From Promethearchaeia archaeon (GTDB lineage Archaea; Asgardarchaeota; Lokiarchaeia; Sigyniarchaeales; SOKP01): a stretch of DNA of 12,134 nucleotides. Under the pieces are notes generated by a model. It was not told the DNA's origin. It made no database searches and was given only the letters and a program-made list of their open reading frames with translations. The stretch spans positions 1-12,134 of the forward strand of contig JAHQWS010000002.1 in the NCBI GenBank assembly GCA_029856295.1, read 5' to 3'. The position numbers were made by a program, and so were the translations under genes. Shown one piece after another: positions 6,838-12,134 of the stretch (the stretch's first letter is position 1; the number at the start of each line of letters is the position of its first letter).

Positions 6838-7039
6838 CTGTCATACATAAATATTATCACTTCTTTCTTATTAATTTTGTGGTTATTCATTAAAATAACG
6901 AAAAAAAGAAAAATATTATTCAAGATCAATTTATTGGAAACGAAACTAAACAGAAGAAGTTACAATTCATTGGAATTATAACAATCTACTTCCTTGGGGA
7001 CTGTTTTATTTTCTTCTTATTTTTTATGCTTGAAGATAG

Positions 7040-7066
7040 TTAGAAAAAGTAAATTTAAAAAAATGA
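7040..7066 (-). terminator. T-rich terminator of the 7072-7623 gene
   Basis: On the minus strand the sequence shortly after the stop reads TTTTCATTTTTTT and then ACTTTTTC, a T-rich archaeal terminator composition. Confidence 0.35.
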
Positions 7067-7071
7067 AAAGC

Positions 7072-7623
7072 CTATTTAAATTTCTTAATAATTACAATTA
7101 TTAATGCCACTATAAAGAAAATTATCGCAATGAATATTAAACTAAATTTAATAGTTGCGCATAGGGAAGCGATAAAAGGACTTAATGACCAAATAAATGC
7201 ATCGTAAGTTAACATTAAGAGTAAATTTATATTTTCAATAACATCGAAAATTCCTGCAACAAAGGGCAGTATAGCCATATATAAACCAACTTCTTGTAAT
7301 TTTCCCTCTAACTTACGAGTTAACAACAAAATGCATCCTGCCATAAACAAACTGTAGCAAGGTATAAATAAAAAATCAACATATGTTACAAAAGCTTCTT
7401 TATTTTTTCCCTCTGACCCCCATGCTTTAAAAATTGTATTAATTTGTTCTGAAGTCCATGCAAATTCAAACTCTATAACTCCATATCCAGTTGAGCCTTT
7501 TAATTCAGCTTCGATTGGTGCCATTATAAACTGGCTTATTAATAAAGCTAGTATAAAAGCTATTAAAGTAATTAATATCACAGCTTTATTTTTTGGAAAT
7601 TCTATTAATTTCTTTAAAAACAT
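7072..7623 (-). CDS. Four-helix membrane protein, function unknown
   Basis: The protein has 183 residues with about four membrane segments, near residues 13-35, 78-101, 112-138 and 150-180. Between the first two lies a polar domain of about 40 residues with FAWTSEQINTIFKAWG, likely outside or at the membrane surface. The third segment contains FDVIENINLL, with charged Asp and Glu inside a hydrophobic stretch, a pattern often seen in small polytopic proteins of no known role. The start is well supported by the strong Shine-Dalgarno-like AGGTGGATCC on the minus strand at 7627-7636, three bases before the ATG. It stands between the insertion sequence and hypC, which is divergent from it. No enzymatic motif is seen. 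Confidence 0.75.
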   Translation of the reverse strand: MFLKKLIEFPKNKAVILITLIAFILALLISQFIMAPIEAELKGSTGYGVIEFEFAWTSEQINTIFKAWGSEGKNKEAFVTYVDFLFIPCYSLFMAGCILLLTRKLEGKLQEVGLYMAILPFVAGIFDVIENINLLLMLTYDAFIWSLSPFIASLCATIKFSLIFIAIIFFIVALIIVIIKKFK

Positions 7624-7798
7624 TTCGGATCCACCTGAATTTGATTTTATCTTCTAAATTTTTATTAATTAATTATTTCGTTTGAAGTTTTTAACATTTA
7701 TTATTATGAAATTATCATTTTCACATATGATTTAGTATAAATTTGCACTAACTATTTGTTATCCACTATAATCATTAATTTTATTTAGTTCAATTTAC

Positions 7799-7805
7799 TA
7801 TAAAA
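7799..7805 (+). promoter_or_regulatory. TATA box of hypC
   Basis: TATAAAA begins 40 bases before the hypC ATG, giving a leader of about 10-15 bases. No Shine-Dalgarno motif is present before hypC, in keeping with a short-leader transcript. Confidence 0.45.
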
Positions 7806-7838
7806 TGTAGTCGTATAAACTTTAGTCGAAAGATTTAC

Positions 7839-8081
7839 ATGTGTCTAGCAATTCCTGGTAAAATTTTAGAGATTGATGAAAATACTGCTTTAGTAGATTT
7901 TGATGGGATTAAACAAAACATAATTATCGCTCTAATTCAAAGTCCTGAGGTTGGAAAATATGTAATCGTTCATGCTGGTTATGCTATCGAAATGATTAAT
8001 GAAGAAGAAGCTATGGATGCTATAAACCAATGGAAAGAAATTGCTGAAGATCAGAACATGGAACTTTCTGATATATTATAA
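7839..8081 (+). CDS. hypC: Hydrogenase assembly chaperone HypC/HybG
   Basis: HypC works with HypD to build and deliver the Fe(CN)2CO unit to the precursor of the [NiFe] hydrogenase large subunit, in the cytoplasm. The 80-residue protein begins MCLAIPGKILEI, the family signature; Cys2 is the residue that contacts iron and the large subunit. It also has the usual beta-barrel pattern (ALVDFDGIKQNI and KYVIVHAGYAIEMI) and an acidic helical end. Length is normal. In this window it is the only hyp gene, 2.4 kb from the hydrogenase genes and separated from them by the insertion sequence, with its own promoter. Its likely client is VhuA, whose nickel site is completed by a separate selenopeptide, so HypC would have to recognise an unusual split precursor. 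Confidence 0.95.
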   Translation: MCLAIPGKILEIDENTALVDFDGIKQNIIIALIQSPEVGKYVIVHAGYAIEMINEEEAMDAINQWKEIAEDQNMELSDIL

Positions 8082-8087
8082 ATCAAA

Positions 8088-8113
8088 CTTTTCTACATTT
8101 TTTTGAAAAAAAT
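8088..8113 (+). terminator. T-rich terminator with a palindrome after hypC
   Basis: Seven T bases and seven A bases around a central G (8097-8113) form a perfect palindrome seven bases after a TTTTC run and 16 bases after the stop. The T-run would terminate the plus-strand transcript. The MFS gene 158 bases away therefore probably has its own promoter in the AT-rich spacer. Confidence 0.4.
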
Positions 8114-8239
8114 CATACTATTAAAATCTGATTATATAATTTTTCTTAAATCATTTTAAGGAAAATTTCCAAATAGATAATTATATCAAATAAATTTGAT
8201 TTTATATTTCATATCAAAAAAAAGAGGAAATTTCTGGTT

Positions 8240-9646
8240 ATGAACGAGGTTAATGAAATAATAGAAGTTCCAGTAATACATCATTCAAAAAAAATAATGA
8301 TCTCCTATAATTTTGGAAGTGTGGTAGCTGAATTAATTGGAACTGTATTAATAATGGTGCTATTTATTTACTATGAGACGGAGATCGGCTTAAGTTCTTT
8401 ATTAACAGGTTTAGCATTAGCTACTTTTGCTGTATGGGATGCCATTAATGATCCTATCGTAGGATATTTATCCGATCGCCCCTATCGGTTCACTAAAAAG
8501 TGGGGTCGTAGATTTCCGTGGATTATAGGATCATTTATACCAATGGTTATCTGTTTCCTCCTAATTTTTACACCTCCAAACGTAGATCCTCAGGATAATC
8601 CTTGGATTATTTTTATATGGCTCATTATTACCACATGTCTTTTTGATACATTTGAATCAATGGTATTTATGAATTTTTTTTCGTTATTTCCTGATAAATT
8701 TAGGACGGAATCAGAGCGTTTAAAAGTCTCAGGATTTGGCATTTATTTTGGATTTTTTGGGATATTAATCGGTATGTTGTTGCCACCAATGATAATAGTA
8801 TTTGAGAGGAGTGAAACTTATTTTTTAATGGCCATTGTTGTTGTTATAATCTGTCTTGTTTGCTGGATTATTAGCATTCCAGGCGTAAGGGATGACAAAG
8901 AAGTTGTTGAGTGTTTTTTAGCCAAATGTGAAGAAACGGAAGATATTTCTATTTTCAAGGATCTATCGAGTGCTATTAAACAAAAGAATCTCAGAGCCTA
9001 CATGATTGTATATTTCCTATTTTTTGTCTTGATGAGTACTATGGGAGCTTCTTTCCTTTATTATGTTCGATTTGTTTTAAATGCGGAAGCGTCGTTAACT
9101 GTCTTAATTATGGGACTTTATTTACTTGGTGTTTTAGTAGCTACTCCACTTTGGTTAGTTTATGTTAGGAAAACACATGAAAAAAAACGAGTAATGATAA
9201 TGGGGGGAATTATAATGGTTTCTACTGCTATATTAATCACATTTATTCCGAATTTAACATTCCTTTTGATTATAATTTTTATTCATGGAATGGGTTTGGG
9301 AGGATTTTCGGTAATGATTAACCCCGTGTTTAGTGATGTTATTGATGAATCTGTGATTTTAACCGAAAATCGACGAGAAGGATTATTGGGAGGATTAAGG
9401 TTTTTTGTAACAAATTTAGCTAGAGTAGTTCAGGCATTAATTCTTGCCTTTGTACACGAACTTACAGGTTTTATTGAAGACTCGGATACTCAACCTGCTT
9501 CTGCGATATTTGGCATACAACTCCATATAGGGCTAATACCTGCTCTTTTTCTGTTAGTCGGACTCCTCACATTTTGGAAATTGTATGATATTACTCCTGA
9601 TAAGGTTGAGCAAAATAAACTTAAATTAAAACAGTTAGGACTTTAA
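8240..9646 (+). CDS. GPH/MFS-family cation symporter (MelB-like)
   Basis: The 468-residue protein has about twelve membrane helices and belongs to the glycoside-pentoside-hexuronide:cation symporters of the major facilitator superfamily. The diagnostic block is VWDAINDPIVGYLSDR at about residues 65-80, followed by KKWGRRFPWI. D67 and D71 match the two aspartates (D55, D59) that bind the coupling cation in E. coli MelB. A cytoplasmic loop of about 40 charged residues (from VRDDKEVVECF to about residue 254) separates the two six-helix halves, as usual. The substrate cannot be told from sequence; sugars, sugar acids or small organic compounds are all possible. Ribosome binding site: GAGGAAA at 8223-8229. 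It converges with the cooC-like gene. Confidence 0.85.
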   Translation: MNEVNEIIEVPVIHHSKKIMISYNFGSVVAELIGTVLIMVLFIYYETEIGLSSLLTGLALATFAVWDAINDPIVGYLSDRPYRFTKKWGRRFPWIIGSFIPMVICFLLIFTPPNVDPQDNPWIIFIWLIITTCLFDTFESMVFMNFFSLFPDKFRTESERLKVSGFGIYFGFFGILIGMLLPPMIIVFERSETYFLMAIVVVIICLVCWIISIPGVRDDKEVVECFLAKCEETEDISIFKDLSSAIKQKNLRAYMIVYFLFFVLMSTMGASFLYYVRFVLNAEASLTVLIMGLYLLGVLVATPLWLVYVRKTHEKKRVMIMGGIIMVSTAILITFIPNLTFLLIIIFIHGMGLGGFSVMINPVFSDVIDESVILTENRREGLLGGLRFFVTNLARVVQALILAFVHELTGFIEDSDTQPASAIFGIQLHIGLIPALFLLVGLLTFWKLYDITPDKVEQNKLKLKQLGL

Positions 9647-9665
9647 TTTAAATATTGTTTTTAAT

Positions 9666-9679
9666 ATACTTTAAAGTAT
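9666..9679. terminator. Perfect 14-base palindrome between convergent genes
   Basis: ATACTTTAAAGTAT reads the same on both strands and sits in the 103-base spacer between the convergent symporter and cooC genes. A T-run (9690-9695) follows on the plus strand. It may be a bidirectional terminator element or a binding site for a dimeric protein. Confidence 0.35.
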
Positions 9680-9749
9680 TGATAAGATATTTTTTGAAAT
9701 AAAATTTGAAATGTTTCTAGGATTTAAAATGTTTAAGATACGCGATATG

Positions 9750-10553
9750 TTATATATCGAAGAGTTCTACTTTTAATTTCTTTAATTTTTCATATAAACT
9801 TTTTATTGATTCTATTGCTTTGGAATCGGGATCATAATCTATAGGAGAGACTCCTTTTAAATCAGCATTAATTATCTTAGGATCATATGGTATTGTTTGA
9901 TATAGAGGCACTTCCCACTTTTCTATTGTTTTATGTATAACATCTAGCTGAGAATCGTCATATACTTTATTTGCGATTAAATATATATTAATTACTCCTA
10001 ACCTCTTTGAAAGCTTTATTATTTTTGAGCAGAGATCTAATGATTTTTGAGAGGGTTCTGTTATTACTAACATAACATCTATTCCTTTAGCCGTGCCTCG
10101 TCCAAGGTGTTCTAAACCTGCTTCAAAATCGACGATAATAACTTCATCCCTTTTAACTAATAAATTATACACCAATGATTTAATCATGGCATTCTCAGGA
10201 CAAAGGCATCCAGAAGCTGGATTTTGAACAGTTCCTAAGACTAGCAATTGCAATCCATCTGGGCCAGATACTTTGAATCTATCAGGAATATCAGCTACTT
10301 CAGGAGTAATATTATATATCCCAGATCCTTGCCCTGCGACGTTCGTACGTTCATTAATGAGTTTTTTCATCTCTGAAATAGGCACAATATTAGCTTTAAT
10401 ATTTTCCTCAATTCCCAAGGTATAACTTAAATTCATAGCTGAATCATTATCAATAGCCAAAACGTTATATCCGTCTTTAGCAAACAATCTTGCCAATGTG
10501 CCTGCTATTAATGTTTTACCTACACCTCCTTTCCCCGAAACAGCAACTTTCAT
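9750..10553 (-). CDS. cooC: CooC-type nickel-handling P-loop ATPase (CO dehydrogenase maturation)
   Basis: This MinD/SIMIBI-type ATPase is predicted to help insert nickel into the C-cluster of carbon monoxide dehydrogenase (alone or within CODH/ACS). The deviant Walker A motif GKGGVGKT is at residues 7-14 with the signature Lys8. AIDND (33-37) and the switch II block VDFEAGLEH (141-149) follow, and the base-recognition NK is at 195-196. The CxC motif in SGCLCPEN (C116, C118) matches the CxC at the dimer interface of CooC, which binds metal and separates this family from NifH and MinD. Length (267) is normal. AGGT eight bases before the ATG and CTTTATAA (10583-10590, read TTATAAAG on the minus strand) support the start. 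No CODH genes are in the window. AcsF would be the closest alternative name. Confidence 0.88.
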   Translation of the reverse strand: MKVAVSGKGGVGKTLIAGTLARLFAKDGYNVLAIDNDSAMNLSYTLGIEENIKANIVPISEMKKLINERTNVAGQGSGIYNITPEVADIPDRFKVSGPDGLQLLVLGTVQNPASGCLCPENAMIKSLVYNLLVKRDEVIIVDFEAGLEHLGRGTAKGIDVMLVITEPSQKSLDLCSKIIKLSKRLGVINIYLIANKVYDDSQLDVIHKTIEKWEVPLYQTIPYDPKIINADLKGVSPIDYDPDSKAIESIKSLYEKLKKLKVELFDI

Positions 10554-10582
10554 GATATTTTACCTATATTAATGGACGATTT

Positions 10583-10590
10583 CTTTATAA
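10583..10590 (-). promoter_or_regulatory. TATA box of the cooC-like gene
   Basis: TTATAAAG on the minus strand begins 37 bases before the ATG at 10553, the right distance for a short-leader archaeal transcript. Other AT-rich strings nearby (10604-10619) could serve instead. Confidence 0.35.
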
Positions 10591-10745
10591 TTTTTCTATA
10601 ATTTCTTATATTTATATAATTTGTTGTTATTGAATATTAAATCTTTACCAGAAACTTTAATATTAATAACTTTAAGATCATCCTCATTTATTTTTCATAA
10701 GATCAATTTTCATAAAAACGAATTCTTAAAAACTAAAGATGATAA

Positions 10746-11462
10746 GACATTAAATTAAAGACCTGTAAATATCATAACATAGAATATTACTATGTATGTC
10801 CAGAATGCATTAAGTTAAGGCTTAAAAATACATATTTTTCAAATTTAGAAGAAATTCGAGAATATCAAAAAAAAAATGCTCAAAATGTTAATCTTATTGA
10901 TTTAAAATCAGAATACTACCAAATTGGTATAATTAAGATAAAATTCAATGGTGATTTAGCTTATTCAGGAATTCAAATATATAATATTAAAGAAAAGAAA
11001 GTTTTAGATACAAAATTTAAGTGTTTCAAGCCAAAATTTGCGGAATATTTTCCTTCTATTTTATTTTTAAATCAAACTGACATCTATTTGGATTTAATAA
11101 AAGATTTACATATTCCGCTCGATTGCTATGTAATCAATTCTAGCGGCCAAATTCATCCATATTTATACGGATGTGCTTGCGATTTTGGTTTAAAAATAAA
11201 TACTCCCGTCATTGGATATACTAAAAAATTATTATTTGGAGAGCTAAGAGAAAATAAGCAAAATCCTAATATCCCGGGAGTCTATTCCCAGGATTCTTTA
11301 ATTGGATATGCAATTCCTAAACCAAATTCAAAAAAATACCTTTATATTTCCGTAGGGAACAATATCTCGCTTCAATCTGCTTTAGAATTATTACTCAAAA
11401 TAGATTTAATGATATTAAGCAAATTAAATATTGATTTAAATAGCTTTATTCAAAATAAATGA
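10746..11462 (+). CDS. Endonuclease V-like protein, catalytic residues lost, start unresolved (possible pseudogene)
   Basis: The frame is open from a TAA at 10743 to a TGA at 11460, 238 codons, the length of endonuclease V. The fold is recognisable. NLEEIREYQKKNAQNV matches the N-terminal helix; INSSGQIHPYLYG matches the VDGxGxxHPRxxG block; NTPVIGYTKKLLFGEL matches the IPTIGVAKxxLxG block; DSLIGYAIP and YLYISVGNNISLQSALELL match the C-terminal strands and helix. The active enzyme cuts DNA or RNA at deoxyinosine or inosine using metal-binding Asp, Glu and Asp residues. Here GVD reads GII, FRE reads FLN, VDG reads INS, and the VGH histidine reads VGN. The lysine of AK is kept. No ATG, GTG or TTG occurs before TTG 11088, which would remove half the fold. 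Either the gene is decaying, or it starts at a rare codon (ATT 10749 or 10809) and has a non-nuclease role. Confidence 0.72.
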   Translation, partial: DIKLKTCKYHNIEYYYVCPECIKLRLKNTYFSNLEEIREYQKKNAQNVNLIDLKSEYYQIGIIKIKFNGDLAYSGIQIYNIKEKKVLDTKFKCFKPKFAEYFPSILFLNQTDIYLDLIKDLHIPLDCYVINSSGQIHPYLYGCACDFGLKINTPVIGYTKKLLFGELRENKQNPNIPGVYSQDSLIGYAIPKPNSKKYLYISVGNNISLQSALELLLKIDLMILSKLNIDLNSFIQNK

Positions 11463-11482
11463 ACATTGCTGTAATTATCAAA

Positions 11483-11494
11483 CTCCTTTTAAGG
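11483..11494. repeat. Small inverted repeat in a convergent spacer
   Basis: TCCTT-TT-AAGGA lies between the convergent endonuclease V-like frame and the 94-residue gene. It may mark termination; nothing else is visible in this 43-base spacer. Confidence 0.25.
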
Positions 11495-11505
11495 AAATCA
11501 ACATC

Positions 11506-11790
11506 CTAAAAATTAGGACTTAGTTTACAATCATCCTCATTTTTACGCATACATTGAAGTCTTTTAGAAATTTTCATCATTTTGTCAAAGAGTTTAGCAT
11601 TTTCTTCAGAATCTTTCGTAAATATTAATTTATCATTTAACTCTTTAATTTTCATTGTAAGCTCTATAAATTCTTTTGGAGGTTCTACTTGATAGTAATA
11701 TTTTTCTCCCTCTTCAGTTAATTCTATAAAAATCCATCGTTTTGAGTTACCATCCCAGTTCCATCTATTTGGAGTTAGTTTTCTGGACAT
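11506..11790 (-). CDS. Small soluble protein of a tandem paralogous pair, function unknown
   Basis: The 94-residue protein is not recognised. Its N-terminus carries a tryptophan-rich part (NRWNWDGNSKRWIF, with W10, W12 and W19), followed by ELTEEGEKYYYQVEPPKEFIEL and then a charged helical stretch (about residues 43-80) likely to form a coiled coil or helical hairpin. It has no membrane segment and no signal peptide. The start at 11790 is supported by AGGT about 10 bases upstream, the same motif seen before several other genes here. The gene just upstream (entering from the right edge) encodes a close relative: EKYYYQVEPPKEFIELTMKI against EYYYQLEPPKEFINLTMEI. Tandem duplication is therefore likely. 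A binding or regulatory role is conceivable but not shown. Confidence 0.65.
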   Translation of the reverse strand: MSRKLTPNRWNWDGNSKRWIFIELTEEGEKYYYQVEPPKEFIELTMKIKELNDKLIFTKDSEENAKLFDKMMKISKRLQCMRKNEDDCKLSPNF

Positions 11791-11902
11791 ATTTCGAATA
11801 CCTAAAAGATTACATAAAAAAAGTACAATAACTGATCTTATTACTATAAAGTTATTTGAAAATCCTTATATTTTTTTATTAGAAAATTATTAATGGATTA
11901 GC

Positions 11903-11931
11903 ACAATTGAAATTTTATTCAATTCAATTGT
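11903..11931. repeat. Inverted repeat ACAATTGAA / TTCAATTGT between the paralogs
   Basis: Nine-base perfect arms (11903-11911 and 11923-11931) enclose an 11-base AT-rich loop. It lies 24 bases past the stop of the upstream paralog and about 110 bases before the start of the next, so it may terminate the first transcript or bind a regulator of the second. Confidence 0.4.
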
Positions 11932-11954
11932 TTTATATCATAGCTCGGAGCACA

Positions 11955-12134
11955 CTATATTGCATTTTTTTTGAAACTCATATTTTGCATTTTTTTTGAA
12001 ATTTCAATTAATTCTAAAAAAAGACGTTTATTTTTTTCCGGATCCTTTGTTGCCATTAACTTCTCATTTATTGTTTTTATTTCCATCGTAAGATTTATGA
12101 ATTCCTTTGGTGGCTCAAGCTGATAGTAATATTC
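11955..12134 (-). CDS. Partial gene: second copy of the small paralogous protein (5' end outside the window)
   Basis: Reading the minus strand from the window edge gives 59 residues in frame, EYYYQLEPPKEFINLTMEIK and onwards, ending NMSFKKNAI before TAG (11955-11957). It aligns along its length with the 94-residue protein downstream (YYYQxEPPKEFIxLTMxIKxxNxKLxxTKDxExNxxLF...ISKxxQ). The N-terminal part, expected to hold the tryptophan-rich segment, lies outside. The C-terminal end differs from the paralog because a 17-base sequence is repeated there with a 25-base period (11960-11976 and 11985-12001), which shifts the frame of the repeated text and creates a new tail. Confidence 0.65.
   Translation of the reverse strand, partial: EYYYQLEPPKEFINLTMEIKTINEKLMATKDPEKNKRLFLELIEISKKMQNMSFKKNAI
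11960..12001. repeat. Direct repeat TTGCATTTTTTTTGAAA, two copies with 25-base period
   Basis: Copies at 11960-11976 and 11985-12001 are identical over 17 bases. They fall in the 3' end of the partial paralog gene. The homopolymer T8 suggests slippage or a small duplication. Confidence 0.6.

Larger units (their letters stand above)
5511..6840 (-). mobile_element. Probable insertion sequence, ISH3/IS4-like; exact ends not determined
   Basis: The core is one intact DDE transposase gene framed by two short GC-rich palindromes (5511-5524 and 6806-6819), with a TATA-like promoter just outside its start. The limits given are only the smallest span covering these parts. I could not find convincing matching terminal inverted repeats. 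The base composition is richer in G and C than the flanking spacers and neighbouring genes, which suggests arrival from elsewhere. Insertion lies directly behind the operon terminator, so the upstream genes look undamaged. Confidence 0.55.

Noticed and set aside
5426..6839. AT-rich similarity between AGTATAGTTAAAATAATAT near 5427 and the inverted right flank AGTATAAAAAATAT near 6839 as terminal inverted repeats of the insertion sequence.
   Set aside because: The match needs gaps, consists almost only of A and T and one copy is the transposase TATA box, so it is not reliable.
11088..11462. Accepting TTG 11088 as the true start of the endonuclease V-like gene.
   Set aside because: The homology continues upstream in the same frame for over 80 codons, so a start here would remove half of the fold.
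1..12134. CRISPR array, tRNA or rRNA genes.
   Set aside because: No regularly spaced repeats and no cloverleaf or rRNA-like conserved stretches were seen on reading; the spacers are AT-rich and mostly low in complexity.

Overview
The window is AT-rich and very probably archaeal. The protein-coding genes include a group 3c-type [NiFe] hydrogenase (Vhu/Mvh) directly followed by hdrC and hdrB, a HypC chaperone and a CooC-type nickel ATPase. Intergenic regions are T-rich, with TATA-box-like motifs close to start codons. A split hydrogenase large subunit whose C-terminal piece carries an in-frame UGA at the position of a nickel ligand means a selenocysteine-decoding archaeon. The predicted SECIS has a eukaryote-like kink-turn quartet, and base composition and gene style fit an Asgard (Lokiarchaeota-like) genome better than Methanococcales. 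That lineage call is an inference and was not tested by any search.

Layout. Positions 18-784 hold two small convergent membrane-protein genes of unknown function. Positions 1037-5422 form one plus-strand operon: vhuG (with an unusual duplicated cluster-binding half), vhuA (lacking the C-terminal nickel motif), a very short vhuU selenoprotein gene at about 3772-3924 that ordinary gene finding misses, then hdrC and hdrB. A T-rich terminator follows. Next is an intact DDE transposase of the IS4/ISH3 type on the minus strand (5537-6805), then another minus-strand membrane protein (7072-7623), hypC (7839-8081), a MelB-like GPH/MFS symporter (8240-9646) and a convergent cooC-like ATPase (9750-10553). 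The right end holds an endonuclease V-like reading frame that has lost its catalytic residues and has no canonical start (10746-11462), and two tandem paralogous small genes of unknown function on the minus strand, the second cut by the window edge.

How it fits together. VhuG, VhuA and VhuU would form the H2-oxidising module. HdrB and HdrC would carry the thiol/disulfide-reducing, cluster-rich arm of a heterodisulfide reductase complex. The usual linking subunits VhuD (MvhD) and HdrA are not in the window and must be encoded elsewhere if the complex is complete. HypC (nickel-site assembly of the hydrogenase) and CooC (nickel loading of CO dehydrogenase) show that the neighbourhood also serves nickel enzyme maturation, consistent with H2/CO-linked anaerobic metabolism. 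The most interesting item is the vhuU gene with its Cys-Sec motif and a SECIS-like structure that begins at its own second in-frame UGA.
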